Shown: positions 40,693-50,424, numbered from the stretch's first letter. The stretch: DNA of 64,000 nt from Victivallis vadensis (GCF_003096415.1 NZ_QEKH01000006.1:62001-126000), one strand, 5' to 3'. Numbers and translations are program-made. Notes: a model not told the origin generated them from the sequence alone.

Positions 40693-42663
40693 ATGATGAA
40701 CAGAATCTGTCTGTCCGCGCTGCTCGGTCTGCTCACGTTGGGCCTTTTCGCCGGGAATCCGCTGGGGATGCCGGAGTACAGTCAGACTCTCCGGGTAACG
40801 TTCAAAACGCCGGAGGAGGCCCGCAAAGCCGAATTGAAAAAGCTGGAACTTCCCGGCGGGAAGAAACTCGCTTTCTCAACCCGATGGGACGACACCAACA
40901 ACCGCCATTTGAAAATGGCGCAGACTCTCGCCGCACAGGGATACAAAGGAACCTTCTATCTGTACGATTTCCTGAATGAGCAAAGCGACCGGACCGTTCC
41001 GGCGGAAATCCTGAAGCTCGGTTCGTCGCTCGGTTCACACACGGTGGACCATCAGGACCTGCCCGGCCTGCTCCCTGCCGGGATCTTTTACCAGATTCTC
41101 GAACAGCGCATCCGCGAGGAGGCCGCCTACGACACCTGCGTGACCGCTTTCGTGCTGCCGTACACCTCCTGTTCGACCCGTTTCCGGGACCATGTGCCCC
41201 ATCTGATCGGCGATATCCTGAAACGCAGCGGCCACTTCGGCGGCCCGGAACCGTGGGGAGACGCCGCCGGCCGTTACGGCTTGGGGCAAAACGAGTGGTT
41301 CGGCAGTTTCATGTTCGGAATCAACGACCGCAATCCCTCCCCGGAGCTGTTTGAAAAGGGCGTCGCGCGCGGTTTGAAAAACCTGAAAACTCCAGACTGG
41401 AAAGGCGGGCCGCACCTGACGCTCGGCCTCCACACCTGGCAGAGCGACGACGGCTTCCGGGTGCTGGACGGCATCCTCAAGCAGCATGGAAACAACCCGG
41501 ACTGGTGGTATTGCAATGAAAACGAGTATCTGGCGTACCGCTATCAGTTCTTCCATACAAATATCCGGAAGAAATCCGTGGACGGCAGCACCGCCGTCTT
41601 TGAGATCACCCGGATCGCCGCGCCCGAACTCGGCCACGACATTCCGCTTACCGTCCAAACCGGCGGCGACGCCGTCTCCGCCATGCTCAACTCCAGGCCG
41701 CTCCCTGTCTCGACGAACGGCATATTCGCGTTACCCCATGACGACAACCGCAAAATCCCCGTCGCGGTCGAACTGGTCCGCTTCACCGGGGCAACTCCGG
41801 CGCCGGCCAGACTGACCGAACTTTCGGGAACCGTTCAGATGGCGTTCCGCGAACAGGAAAACAGGATCGATTTCTCCCTTATCCCGGCTGATCCAGCGGG
41901 AAAGTTTGAGAATGTTTCGCTGATCCTGCGGCTGCCTCCGGCGTGGAAGGAGGGAGTCCGGCGCATGATCCCGCCGTCCGCGGCTGGAAAAATTTCCACG
42001 TCGTTCCCGCTCGGTGTCCGTGACCCGCGCCCCGGCTTCCGGGACGGCGATTACCACTTTTACCTTCAGGCCGACCTGCTGTGCAACGGAGTTCCGAAGC
42101 GGCTGCATGCGGTGATGACAATCCGGCGCGAAACCGGCAGAACCGCCTCTCCACGGGATAACGCCCTCGCCGTCGGGCCGCTTCCCGCCGGGACATTCAC
42201 GCCGGAACTGCTGGCCCGGCTTTCCATGCCGTCCGCTCCGCTGAACGGATTCGGTGCGAAATCCATCGAAAAGTGGCATCCGGTACTCAGCGGCGACCGG
42301 GCGGCCCCCTCCCTCTCCCCGGTTTCGGCCGATGAAAGCTGGAAGCCGGAGGCGGAGGAGTTCCGCAAAAAGCAGAAAGGCGAATTTGCGTTCGCTCTGG
42401 AGTTCGATTCCCCCGCCGCCGAACCGTACAATTTGCTGCTGAACCTGTGGAATGCGGACCAGATTTCCGCAATTTACATCAACGGGAAGCCATACAAATT
42501 CAAACGCCCCTGCCCGTTCGTTTCGGTTGCCGGCCGGAACCGGGTCGTGCTGGTATATCCGGTGGCGAAGAACAGGACGCCTGCCACCCAGATGGTTTCC
42601 GTCGCCAGAGGAGACAACATGTTCGACCATGTGAAATTCCTCCCTGTCGACAACGCCAGATAA
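40693..42663 (+). CDS. Secreted polysaccharide deacetylase-like protein with long C-terminal domains
   Basis: 656 residues from ATG 40693 (AAGGA upstream; ATG 40696 also possible). A signal peptide is followed by GNPLGMPEY, also at the mature start of the 21022 protein. NodB motif 1 is RWDD (Asp66/67) and motif 2 is GSHTVDH (His116, His120). After about residue 300, some 350 residues form extra domains, the last possibly a carbohydrate-binding module (LNLWNADQISAIYINGKP). It is divergent from the cassette D regulator. Probably a carbohydrate deacetylase; substrate unknown. Confidence 0.83.
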   Translation: MMNRICLSALLGLLTLGLFAGNPLGMPEYSQTLRVTFKTPEEARKAELKKLELPGGKKLAFSTRWDDTNNRHLKMAQTLAAQGYKGTFYLYDFLNEQSDRTVPAEILKLGSSLGSHTVDHQDLPGLLPAGIFYQILEQRIREEAAYDTCVTAFVLPYTSCSTRFRDHVPHLIGDILKRSGHFGGPEPWGDAAGRYGLGQNEWFGSFMFGINDRNPSPELFEKGVARGLKNLKTPDWKGGPHLTLGLHTWQSDDGFRVLDGILKQHGNNPDWWYCNENEYLAYRYQFFHTNIRKKSVDGSTAVFEITRIAAPELGHDIPLTVQTGGDAVSAMLNSRPLPVSTNGIFALPHDDNRKIPVAVELVRFTGATPAPARLTELSGTVQMAFREQENRIDFSLIPADPAGKFENVSLILRLPPAWKEGVRRMIPPSAAGKISTSFPLGVRDPRPGFRDGDYHFYLQADLLCNGVPKRLHAVMTIRRETGRTASPRDNALAVGPLPAGTFTPELLARLSMPSAPLNGFGAKSIEKWHPVLSGDRAAPSLSPVSADESWKPEAEEFRKKQKGEFAFALEFDSPAAEPYNLLLNLWNADQISAIYINGKPYKFKRPCPFVSVAGRNRVVLVYPVAKNRTPATQMVSVARGDNMFDHVKFLPVDNAR

Positions 42664-42714
42664 ATTTCCTGAAACGGCATGGATATGTGAAAACGCGCCA
42701 ACCGGGATGAACGT

Positions 42715-44106
42715 TCATTCCGGCAGCGGCGGCCGGTAACTCCGGTCGCCGCCGAGCTTCTGATAGTAACGGTATACCACGGCCAGCATTGCGAATCCGG
42801 CAAGGCCGATCAGTCCGCCGAGGAAAAAGAGCAGAAAATACTGCCCTCCCGAACCGTCCGGATAAAAGGATTTCTCCACGAAAGTCAGAATGCCGCCGAT
42901 CAGCGGAGCCGCCAGCACCGTGACAACCGCCAGCACCATCTGCAGCGCCGAATTGAACTGCGCATACAGGGCTTTCGGAAACAGTCTCTGCCCGTAAGAG
43001 GCCGTCAGCGTGTTGTAGCTCATGATGAACACTCCCTGCGCCGCGTAGACGATCGTAAAGGAGAGCGTTCCGCCGATGAAAAATCCGCCGGCCAGCATGA
43101 TCAGCACCAGAAGCCCCATCGAAATCATTCCGACCCGGAGCGGGTGGTAACGGTCCGCCAAAGCTCCCAATGGATAACTGGCAATCATCGCGAAGCCGAA
43201 GATCGCCGCCTGCGTATAGCCGAACGTCTCCAGACTGATTCCCAGCGCCTTCACATAGAAAATCACGAAAATATTGATCGGCAGCGGCGACAGGGCGCAG
43301 ACCACGAAAGCGCCGATCACCCAGCGGTAATAGGGCATCGCGAAACACTCTTTGAAATAGGTTCTGACCGCTTTCCCCACTCCCCGACGCGCTTTTTCCG
43401 CCGCCGGGAGGGGCGGATATTCCCCTTCCCTGACTTTGGCGCACATCAGGAGCAGCCCGAATCCGTACAGGAAAGCCAGGGAAAGGAAAATCAGCGTCAC
43501 TTCGGTTTCCGCATACTTCAGCAGAAAACTGTTGAAGATGATCGCGCAGCCGAGGCTGACCGCGCGGAACATGGCCACGAAACGCCCGATCAGTTCACAG
43601 GGCACGACATCGTTGGAGAGCGCCATGAACAGGGCGTTGGTCATGGTGGTCCCGAGATCGAGCAGAAGCCAGAATACGGAAAACACGATCAGGTTCGCCA
43701 TATTCTGCGAGATGACTTCCGGCCCGATGCCCTGCTGCAGCGCGGCCCCCATCTGGCGGGTGAAGGCCAGCCCGGCCAGCCCGGCCAGCACCGGCGGCGT
43801 ATACATCAGAAGATAAGGGATGCGGCGGCCGAACCTTCCCCGGTGCCGGTCGGAGCGGTAGCTGACGATCGGCATCAGGAAGATATTCGTGAAATTCGGG
43901 ATCGAGATGATCAGGATGCTGTAAAGACCGTCTGAAATGCCGAACGACTTCACCAGCAGCCCTGCGACCATGCCGACCGCCCGCTCTTTCATCGACCACG
44001 CGAAATCGCCCCACAGCAGCCAGATGAACAGCAGACACACGCCGGTTGTCGTGTAAGTCAGAGTCCCGGCATGCCAGACTTTTCTGCGATGTTCAAGCCT
44101 TTCCAT
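42715..44106 (-). CDS. GPH/MFS-type sugar transporter
   Basis: 463 residues, about 12 membrane segments. SDRHRGRFGRRIPYLLM is the hallmark cytoplasmic loop of glycoside-pentoside-hexuronide:cation symporters and relatives, repeated in the second half as ALADRYHPLRVGM. ATG 44106 lies 10 nt past the Gfo/Idh stop; the open frame extends upstream with only a TTG. It is the last gene of cassette E and likely imports the monosaccharide or uronide that the dehydrogenase acts on. Confidence 0.9.
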   Translation of the reverse strand: MERLEHRRKVWHAGTLTYTTTGVCLLFIWLLWGDFAWSMKERAVGMVAGLLVKSFGISDGLYSILIISIPNFTNIFLMPIVSYRSDRHRGRFGRRIPYLLMYTPPVLAGLAGLAFTRQMGAALQQGIGPEVISQNMANLIVFSVFWLLLDLGTTMTNALFMALSNDVVPCELIGRFVAMFRAVSLGCAIIFNSFLLKYAETEVTLIFLSLAFLYGFGLLLMCAKVREGEYPPLPAAEKARRGVGKAVRTYFKECFAMPYYRWVIGAFVVCALSPLPINIFVIFYVKALGISLETFGYTQAAIFGFAMIASYPLGALADRYHPLRVGMISMGLLVLIMLAGGFFIGGTLSFTIVYAAQGVFIMSYNTLTASYGQRLFPKALYAQFNSALQMVLAVVTVLAAPLIGGILTFVEKSFYPDGSGGQYFLLFFLGGLIGLAGFAMLAVVYRYYQKLGGDRSYRPPLPE

Positions 44107-44116
44107 ACCCCTTCCA

Positions 44117-45181
44117 TCAGCAGTGGAGTACCGGTTCGGCTTCAAGCTCCCCGGCGCTGCGGCGGCACTCGTCGAGCGTCCGCATCAGCTCCAGAAGTTC
44201 GTCGCCGGTCACAAACGGCGGCCGGCCCAGCGCGTAATGCTCATAGCAGCAGCGGTAATACGCATCCGGATCGGCCGGACTCTCCGGCAGCGTTTCCTGC
44301 CGCCACGCGATCGGTTCGCTCGGATAGCGGCGCCCGGCGGCGGCCAGTCCGGTATCCGCCTTCCTCTCCGGCAGTGCGCCGGCGGCGAAATAGCGCAACC
44401 TCCATTCGCCGTCCTGATAGAGGGCGGAACCGCGTTCCCCGCAGATACGCCACTCCGGCAGCGGCAGCGCAACCGCCTGATTGATATCGAGGTCGAGGAG
44501 TACGCCCGCGGTCGTGGTAATCAGCGCATGTACCACATCGTCCGCGTCGCCGAGCGAAGCGATCCGGCGCAGTTCGCAGCGCGTCCGCCGCACCTTGCCG
44601 CCGGTCAGGTACAGAAACTGGTCGATGTAATGCGCGCCGTAGTTCAGCAGCATGCCCCCGCCGTTCCGGTAAAACGCCTGCCAGTCGTTACGGCGGCAGT
44701 AGTTGCTCACGTGGCGCTCGATCAGATAGAGCTTGCCGAGCTTGCCGGAGTCGAGAATTGCGCGGACCGTCCGGGCTTCGCCGTTCAGGCGGTGCGGCTG
44801 GTAGGTCATCAGCCTGCGCCCGGTCCGGCGGGCGGCCTGAAGCATCGCCTCGGCTTCGGTCAGGGTCACGGACAGCGGTTTGTCGCAGAAAACGTCGCAA
44901 TCCGCCTGCATCGCCGCGATGGCCTGCTCCGCATGAAAGAGAGTCGGCGAAGCGATCACCACCAGATCGGGACGCTGTTCGTCCAGCATGGTTTTGAAAT
45001 CGGTATATAACCCCCCGACGCCGAACCGGGAAGCGGCTTCCGCAAGGCGTTCCCGGCACGGATCGACCACCGCGACCGGTTCAAAACCGGCGTGTCTGCA
45101 AAGCTGCGGCAGGTGAAAATCCCAGGCGATACGTCCGAGGCCGGAAACCGCGGTACGCAGAATTTTTTTCATAATCATCAT
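44117..45181 (-). CDS. Gfo/Idh/MocA-family oxidoreductase
   Basis: 354 residues. The N-terminal Rossmann fold has VSGLGRIAWDFHLPQL and VIASPTLFHAEQAIAAM. The CDKPLSVTLTEAEAML block contains the conserved EKP-like lysine (as DKP). The C-terminal beta domain includes GGGMLLNYGAHYIDQ with the usual His. It oxidises or epimerises a sugar or inositol with NAD(P). Several in-frame ATGs (45181, 45178, 45172) follow AGGAAA; the exact start is uncertain. It lies between the beta-propeller and transporter genes of cassette E. Confidence 0.92.
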   Translation of the reverse strand: MMIMKKILRTAVSGLGRIAWDFHLPQLCRHAGFEPVAVVDPCRERLAEAASRFGVGGLYTDFKTMLDEQRPDLVVIASPTLFHAEQAIAAMQADCDVFCDKPLSVTLTEAEAMLQAARRTGRRLMTYQPHRLNGEARTVRAILDSGKLGKLYLIERHVSNYCRRNDWQAFYRNGGGMLLNYGAHYIDQFLYLTGGKVRRTRCELRRIASLGDADDVVHALITTTAGVLLDLDINQAVALPLPEWRICGERGSALYQDGEWRLRYFAAGALPERKADTGLAAAGRRYPSEPIAWRQETLPESPADPDAYYRCCYEHYALGRPPFVTGDELLELMRTLDECRRSAGELEAEPVLHC

Positions 45182-45254
45182 TTCCTGTTGTACAAGTGAG
45201 CCACTCCCCGATCGCCAGCCGACGGGCCGGGAACTGCTCAGGGAGAAGCGGTTG

Positions 45255-47234
45255 TCAGTTCGACTGCGCCGCCCCGCCGTCCGGCAGCCGGCAACTGTAG
45301 AGGCGGGAACCGGAGGCGAAGTAGACGCGGCCGTCGAGGCAGTCCCCGCCGGTGTGGATTTCGATCGGAGAGGCCACCGCCGCCCCGAAGCCGCCCCGTT
45401 CGGGATCGACCTTCACGATGTGGCGTTTGAACAGCACGTAGATGTCATCACCGTCGCGGACGAACATGCGCGGCCCCTGCTGCCAGGCGGCAAGGCCGTA
45501 TTCGCCGGAATTCCAGCGCCTGACCACCTGCTTCGACGCCGGATCGAAGACGAAGAACTCCTTCTTGTCGGCGATGCCCAGGATTTTCCCGTCCGGCAGC
45601 ACGGTCAGGTCGTGGATCGTTCCGGCCCCCGGCACCGCAACCGTGCTCCAGACGATCCGGCGGGAGGCAAGATCGAACTGGAAGAACCGCGCCTCCTTGC
45701 TTTTGACTTTGCCGCCGGTGCCGGCTTCGACCGTCGTGCCTCCGAAAATCCGGCCGTCCGGCAGCATCGCCAGCGCGTAGACGCTCTGGTTTTCGATCAG
45801 GTCGCGATTGGGGACGACGGAAAAGTCGCCGCTCCCGCGGTCCCACACCGCCAGCCCGCCGCCGGTATGGCCGTATTCCGGCGTGCCTCCCATCAGCAGA
45901 TGCCTGCCGTCCGGCGTGATCTTCAGCACATGGGGACGGATCAGCGCCTTCCCGGCATGGGCGATATAGCGCGGATTTCCTCTGGCCTGCACGGCGAAAC
46001 GCGGAATGCCGTCGAACTTTTCGTCGAGCCGCCAGTCGAACAGATAGCCGCCGTTGTAACCGCCGACGAACACGTGGTTCTTCCACGGCAGGACGGTGTT
46101 CCACTGGACGCAGCCGTTGCGGTTGATCATCGTGCCGTCGGCCGGGTTGTACACGTAGTTGCGCATCGGGAACGAGGTGCCGCCGGTGATCAGGCCGTCG
46201 GAAGTCGCCGCGACCGTCGAAATGTGGGCGCCTTCGCTCGGATATTCCATGTTGAAAGTGACGCTTTTCCCCTGCGGGTCGATGAAGCGGGCGCGCCGTT
46301 CCACCGGGTTGAAGAGGTCGACCTTCCAGCCGTCCCGCATCCGGTAATTGTAGAAGCCCTGCGAGCCGGTGACGACGGGACGGAGGGTGATCTGCGGCGG
46401 CCCGTCGATTTTCCGGGATTCGCCGCGGTGGAACTCGTACCACTGCGGCGCCGGTTTGATCGCCTTGGCTCTGGCGAAAGCATCGGCCGTGTCGCGCTGG
46501 TTGTAGTAGGGGCCGACCGTGCCGTAAACCTTGCCGTTCTCCGCCCGGAACACCACGCCGCAGGCGCCTTCGGGGCGCTCGTTTTCAGGAAACACTTCCA
46601 CCTTTTTCCCGTTTTCCGGGTGATAGGCGACCAATTGCGCCCTGGTGTTGCCGACTCCGAAGTAGAGCCATCCGGCGTCGTCCGCCGCGATGGTCCGGTG
46701 ATATTGCGCCCAGCTCTCCTTGCGCAGCGGGCCGAAGTCCCGGAACCGGCCGGTTTCCGGGTGGAATCCGACCAGCCCGCTGTCCGGGTAGGTGACCGTC
46801 CAGATCGTGCCGTCGTCGGCCTCCGTCATCGCCATGCCCATTCCCCGGTGCGTCGGAAACACCCGGAACTTCTTTGCGGCCGGATCGAATTCCGTCAGGC
46901 GGCTGCTGTGAAGGCTGTAGTAGCGGTTGCCGCTGCTGTAAAGCGACGAAAACACCGCATAGGAAGCATCCGGCGCGAACGGCAGCGCGAAGAACTCCTG
47001 TTTCCCCGTCGCCGGTGTAACCGTATAAATGCCGTTGGCGCCGCGGTAATCGGCGAGGATGCACACCAGCATATCGTTGCCGTCGGCGTCCGTAGCGACC
47101 GTGGCCCCCTTGTTGCTGCTGACCGGAGAGCAGACGCCGTGATCAATGAAGCCGTTCCCGAGATCGGCGGCGGCCGCCGCGCCGGAGACCATCAGCAAAC
47201 CGGCCATATACTTGATGAGAGACAATTTTTTCAT
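45255..47234 (-). CDS. Secreted beta-propeller protein
   Basis: 659 residues with a signal peptide (MKKLSLIKYMAGLLMVSGAAAAA). Repeated blade-like segments with Gly/Trp/Asp patterns run through the chain (for example DGTIWTVTYPDSGLVGF, AGWLYFGVGNTRAQL, NHVFVGGYNGGYLFD, DGRHLLMGGTPEYG, DGRIFGGTTVE), roughly seven to ten blades. It resembles secreted propellers of oligosaccharide lyases or binding proteins but has no recognised catalytic motif. It is second in line after the pseudopilin in cassette E, so it may bind or cleave the same glycan. Confidence 0.82.
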   Translation of the reverse strand: MKKLSLIKYMAGLLMVSGAAAAADLGNGFIDHGVCSPVSSNKGATVATDADGNDMLVCILADYRGANGIYTVTPATGKQEFFALPFAPDASYAVFSSLYSSGNRYYSLHSSRLTEFDPAAKKFRVFPTHRGMGMAMTEADDGTIWTVTYPDSGLVGFHPETGRFRDFGPLRKESWAQYHRTIAADDAGWLYFGVGNTRAQLVAYHPENGKKVEVFPENERPEGACGVVFRAENGKVYGTVGPYYNQRDTADAFARAKAIKPAPQWYEFHRGESRKIDGPPQITLRPVVTGSQGFYNYRMRDGWKVDLFNPVERRARFIDPQGKSVTFNMEYPSEGAHISTVAATSDGLITGGTSFPMRNYVYNPADGTMINRNGCVQWNTVLPWKNHVFVGGYNGGYLFDWRLDEKFDGIPRFAVQARGNPRYIAHAGKALIRPHVLKITPDGRHLLMGGTPEYGHTGGGLAVWDRGSGDFSVVPNRDLIENQSVYALAMLPDGRIFGGTTVEAGTGGKVKSKEARFFQFDLASRRIVWSTVAVPGAGTIHDLTVLPDGKILGIADKKEFFVFDPASKQVVRRWNSGEYGLAAWQQGPRMFVRDGDDIYVLFKRHIVKVDPERGGFGAAVASPIEIHTGGDCLDGRVYFASGSRLYSCRLPDGGAAQSN

Positions 47235-47298
47235 AAAACTCCTTTTCGTCCTCCGAAAGAGACAGGGGTTGTTTTTCAGGCATGGTCAATGAATCACC

Positions 47299-48150
47299 TC
47301 AATCTCCGCTGTCGACGGCATCGCCCTCACTGAGCCACCTTCTCTGCCCGGCGACGTCACACTGTGACTTCTTGACCGACATGCGGTGCTGGGAGGCCGC
47401 ATGATTGTCGAAATAAAGGAAATTCGTCGTCGCATTGTCTCCGGCGTGACCGGTGAAGGGACGGGTCGGCGTTCCGCTGCCGGTGTCGTCCAGCGCCCGC
47501 AGGTGGTACTGCCGGTTGATCGCCGCCGAATAGTCGCCGTTGGCATTACAGAAACCGGAAGAGTAAATCGAACCGGTACTGTTGTTAGGCGCGCCGTCGG
47601 CAATCAAAATGCCGCTGGATGGCATCAGTATCTTGCTCGATTTCAGGTAATTATTCCCATTCTGGACCGTCGTGCCGAGCCTTCCCGGGTTGTTCTGGGC
47701 AAACATGCGCAGATAAGTCCAGTTGACCTTGCTTTTATACCCCTTGGAGTTTTGCAGCGCCTCCGCTTTGCCCAATGCACTCGGACAGTTGAACGGATGT
47801 GTGCCGTTTTTGAATGTGATTGCGTTACTCAGCAGATCATTACCGGTATAGGCTTTGAACAGGATGATCGGCCAGCATCCGGCGCTGCTCAGCTCCGGCA
47901 CCTTGGAAATCGGGTAAAACCCGTCGTAAGTGTCCACGTAGAACGTGTGCATCAGGCCGATCGTCTTGAGGTTGTTGGTGCAACTGATCGACCGCGCCTT
48001 CTCACGCGCCTTATTCAGCGCCGGAAGCAGCATCGATGCCAGAATCGCAATAATAGCAATCACCACCAGCAATTCGATTAACGTAAATTGGCGGAGTGCC
48101 GCCGGGCTGCCGCTGAATTTCATGGCGGCGGACGAGTTTCGCTGTTTCAT
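47299..48150 (-). CDS. Pseudopilin-like protein (cassette E)
   Basis: 283 residues from ATG 48150 (AGGAGG 6 nt upstream). A ~21-residue leader ends in Gln, then [19 protein letters not shown] and [13 protein letters not shown]. The terminal element is degenerate: His, 12 residues, then DNHAAS instead of H-X9-DG. Its ATG is 1 nt past the stop of the GntR gene, the tightest coupling among the cassettes. It precedes the beta-propeller gene by 64 bp. Confidence 0.91.
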   Translation of the reverse strand: MKQRNSSAAMKFSGSPAALRQFTLIELLVVIAIIAILASMLLPALNKAREKARSISCTNNLKTIGLMHTFYVDTYDGFYPISKVPELSSAGCWPIILFKAYTGNDLLSNAITFKNGTHPFNCPSALGKAEALQNSKGYKSKVNWTYLRMFAQNNPGRLGTTVQNGNNYLKSSKILMPSSGILIADGAPNNSTGSIYSSGFCNANGDYSAAINRQYHLRALDDTGSGTPTRPFTGHAGDNATTNFLYFDNHAASQHRMSVKKSQCDVAGQRRWLSEGDAVDSGD

Positions 48151-48151
48151 T

Positions 48152-49165
48152 TCAATCCTCCTGGTTTTCCGGTTCAATTAATTTGCCGGCCAGATGGATG
48201 CGTCGGGCCGGGCGAAGCGGATTCTTCAATCGCGCGACGGCTTCTTCAAAGGCGATGCGCCCGATGTTATGCCAGTCGGCGGCGACGGTCGGGAAATGTT
48301 CGAATTCCGGCACCATCAGATTCTTGCCGTCGATGCCGAGCAGGCAGAAACGCTGCGCCAGCGAACCGCCGTATGCATCCCGCCAGGCTTCGGCATAGTG
48401 CTGCAGATGATGATCCGAGGTGAATAAATACCCCTCCTCCCGCCGGAATGCACAGTCGGCGAGATCGTCAAACGGCGAAACCAGAATCCCGCCGCTCTCC
48501 CCGCCGCTTTCGCGCCACAGGTACTCGAAAATCCGGGCGCGGTGACGGTAGACCTCCCCGGGATCGGTCAGGACCGTGACTCTTTTCCGGCGACGCCGCC
48601 GGAAGAAATCGACCGCCTGCTTCGCCGTGGTGTATGGATCGATGTCGACGATCGACATCTGTCCCCCGAAGTCGTCCGCCTGAAAAATGCCGACCGCCGG
48701 AGCCGAAAACGGCAACCTTTCACACCGGGCGTCCAATTCGACCATCACGATCACCGCCCGGCAGTGCTCCAGCACCGGCGAGAGGGTGTCGAATACGCCG
48801 GAAGCGGCGATCAGCGAAATATCCTGCTCCAGAGCGTTCCGCTGAATTTCCGACAGCGCATGGTAGACCAGCCCCGGATTGTTGTCAAGAGTCCCGTTGC
48901 TGGTGATCACCCCGATGCAGCAGCCTCCCGCAGGCTGCTGCGCATGGGGATCGCTGCTGACGGTCACACCGCTCTTGGGATGCTTTTCCAGCAGGCCCCG
49001 CTCGCACAGATAGGAGATGCCGTTCAGCGCCGAGCCGTAGCTCAGGTTGAACCTGCGCATCAGCGCCCGCACCGACGGAATCCGGCTGCCGGGCCGGTAG
49101 TTGCCGGCAAAGACCCGGGCGCTGATGTAGTCGATCATCTCCGACGCAACTGGCGGTCTGTTCAT
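48152..49165 (-). CDS. GntR-family regulator with LacI-type sensor domain (cassette E)
   Basis: 337 residues. N-terminal winged helix: [26 protein letters not shown]. The remaining ~250 residues look like a sugar-binding sensor ([42 protein letters not shown]). AGAAGGAG precedes the start. It is the first gene of cassette E, next to three copies of TTCTGATCA around its promoter, which suggests autoregulation. Confidence 0.9.
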   Translation of the reverse strand: MNRPPVASEMIDYISARVFAGNYRPGSRIPSVRALMRRFNLSYGSALNGISYLCERGLLEKHPKSGVTVSSDPHAQQPAGGCCIGVITSNGTLDNNPGLVYHALSEIQRNALEQDISLIAASGVFDTLSPVLEHCRAVIVMVELDARCERLPFSAPAVGIFQADDFGGQMSIVDIDPYTTAKQAVDFFRRRRRKRVTVLTDPGEVYRHRARIFEYLWRESGGESGGILVSPFDDLADCAFRREEGYLFTSDHHLQHYAEAWRDAYGGSLAQRFCLLGIDGKNLMVPEFEHFPTVAADWHNIGRIAFEEAVARLKNPLRPARRIHLAGKLIEPENQED

Positions 49166-49185
49166 GGCACTCTCCTTCTATGTGC

Positions 49186-49269
49186 TTCTGATCATTATTA
49201 TACCAAAAACAGGCCGCATTTGCAATAGTGCAAGCTCAAAAACCGCGCTTATTCTGATCATTCTGATCA
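49186..49269 (-). promoter_or_regulatory. Promoter of cassette E with three TTCTGATCA repeats
   Basis: Minus strand TTGCAA (49220-49225), 17 bp, TATAAT (49197-49202). TTCTGATCA occurs at 49186-49194, just past the -10, and as two abutting copies at 49252-49269, upstream of the -35. This is a likely regulator binding array, with sites on both sides of the promoter. The rest of 49166-49289 shows nothing else. Confidence 0.7.
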
Positions 49270-49289
49270 GATTGCGCCTCCGGCCGACG

Positions 49290-49829
49290 TCAGCACTTGC
49301 AGCAGTGCCCCGCTGCTGCTGAGCGGTTTCCGCGGGTCCGGCGGCGGGGCGTTGTGAACTCCCGGCGGCTCTTGCGCAGCTTCAGCACCGTCAGCTGGAG
49401 CAGTCCCGCCAGTTCCGGCGACTCCTTCGCAATCGCCAGCATCTTGCGGTGCATCCCCTGACGGCTGATGCCGTGAATCCGGGCCAGTTCCGCCACCGTC
49501 GCCGCCCGCGCCGTCGTCGCGGAAGGAGCAATCAGCTCCGCCAGGACCCCAAGCGTATAATCGTCGAGATGCAACAGGTAACGCAACAGCTCCGCCAGCT
49601 CCGGCAAGACCGGTTCCCGGACCGGAACCGGTTCCACGCCGGGAATATGGTCACAGTCGGCCAGTTCCTCCGCCCAGTTGGCCACGCTGTCGAACTCCTG
49701 CCCGCCCAGCGGACGCCGCATCCGCGCCTCGGTCGCCGCACAGAGGCGGCACGCCTCGGCATAGGTGCAGTTCCGGCATTCGCCGGAGATTTCACGATAG
49801 TTTTTCCAGCAGTGCGGAGCTTCATTCAT
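49290..49829 (-). CDS. Cys-rich small protein with C-terminal helix-turn-helix, unknown function
   Basis: 179 residues from ATG 49829 (AGGAGAAGG upstream). The N-terminus has clustered cysteines, C-X2-C-X5-C-X2-C (ECRNCTYAEACRLC), which look like a zinc or Fe-S site. The C-terminal part has a likely helix-turn-helix (TVAELARIHGISRQGMHRKM) and a basic tail ending CCKC. It could be a DNA-binding activator or a phage-like regulator. It is the third gene of a leftward mini-operon and its start overlaps the 56-aa gene by 8 bp. Confidence 0.72.
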   Translation of the reverse strand: MNEAPHCWKNYREISGECRNCTYAEACRLCAATEARMRRPLGGQEFDSVANWAEELADCDHIPGVEPVPVREPVLPELAELLRYLLHLDDYTLGVLAELIAPSATTARAATVAELARIHGISRQGMHRKMLAIAKESPELAGLLQLTVLKLRKSRREFTTPRRRTRGNRSAAAGHCCKC

Positions 49830-49992
49830 GGCAGACCTTCTCCTGTTGTTTTGAACTCTTTTTCCCGCAATCCGGCGCTTTTCCGGCCGGCATGCTCTCC
49901 AATACATTCAGCAATGCGCGCAAGCCGCACAACCGGTAACGGCGGCTGCCGCCCTCCACCCAGCCGGATTTCATGATGAATTTATCTTTCAT
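49822..49992 (-). CDS. Small ORF of 56 residues
   Basis: A 57-codon frame starting ATG 49992 with a strong GGGAGG site 5-6 nt upstream, 13 nt after the stop of the 91-aa gene, and ending inside the start of the 179-aa gene (8 bp overlap). It encodes MKDKFIMKSGWVEGG... with a RRYRLCGLRALLNVLE helix and a Lys-rich C-terminus. The RBS and tight overlaps on both sides argue that it is real. No family recognised; it could be a small regulator or an adaptor to its neighbours. Confidence 0.62.
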   Translation of the reverse strand: MKDKFIMKSGWVEGGSRRYRLCGLRALLNVLESMPAGKAPDCGKKSSKQQEKVCHE

Positions 49993-50005
49993 CGCCGCCT
50001 CCCGG

Positions 50006-50281
50006 TCACAGCCATTGCGGAATCCGGTCCGCCGCGTCGAGCCGCCCGTAATGTGTCATCCCGGCGCGCCCCGGGCGACGGCAGCTCAGGATGTCGAAAC
50101 TGACCCACCCCTGTTCGTTGAGGCTCTCCGCCAGCTTGACCAGATCCTCCCGGTTGAAGCTCAGCCGCATCACCGGCCCATACGGAGTCTCACGCACTTT
50201 CCCGGAACCCACATACGGATTTCTCACCCCCATGCGGCTGTTGCGGTTCCGGCGGTTCTGCTGGATTTTCTGCTGCATCAT
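50006..50281 (-). CDS. Small protein of 91 residues, unknown function
   Basis: ATG 50281 follows GGGAGGA with ideal spacing. The N-terminus is basic and Gln/Asn/Arg-rich (QQKIQQNRRNRNSRMG), then a folded-looking domain (YGPVMRLSFNREDLVKLAES, GWVSFDILSCRRPGR). No match recognised; the size and basic N-terminus would fit a nucleic-acid-binding or phage-encoded accessory protein. First gene of the leftward mini-operon facing the S24 repressor. Confidence 0.7.
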   Translation of the reverse strand: MMQQKIQQNRRNRNSRMGVRNPYVGSGKVRETPYGPVMRLSFNREDLVKLAESLNEQGWVSFDILSCRRPGRAGMTHYGRLDAADRIPQWL

Positions 50282-50299
50282 AATTCGTCCTCCCATTGT

Positions 50300-50328
50300 T
50301 TTGTACATCAATGCACAATTCAAGACAA
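50300..50328 (-). promoter_or_regulatory. Promoter-proximal operator 1 for the small-gene operon
   Basis: Minus strand TTGTCT (50323-50328), 17 bp, TACAAA (50300-50305). The near-palindrome TTGTACATCAATGCACAA (50301-50318) covers the spacer and -10, so a bound repressor would block initiation. It lies 20 bp before the 91-aa gene start. Confidence 0.65.
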
Positions 50329-50424
50329 AAAAATATCACGTCGGCATTTTCAGCCTGACTATACCATCTCTTTACGATATTGCTCCAACTCAGCACAGCG
50401 GAGCACTGCTTTCGCCACATCCTT

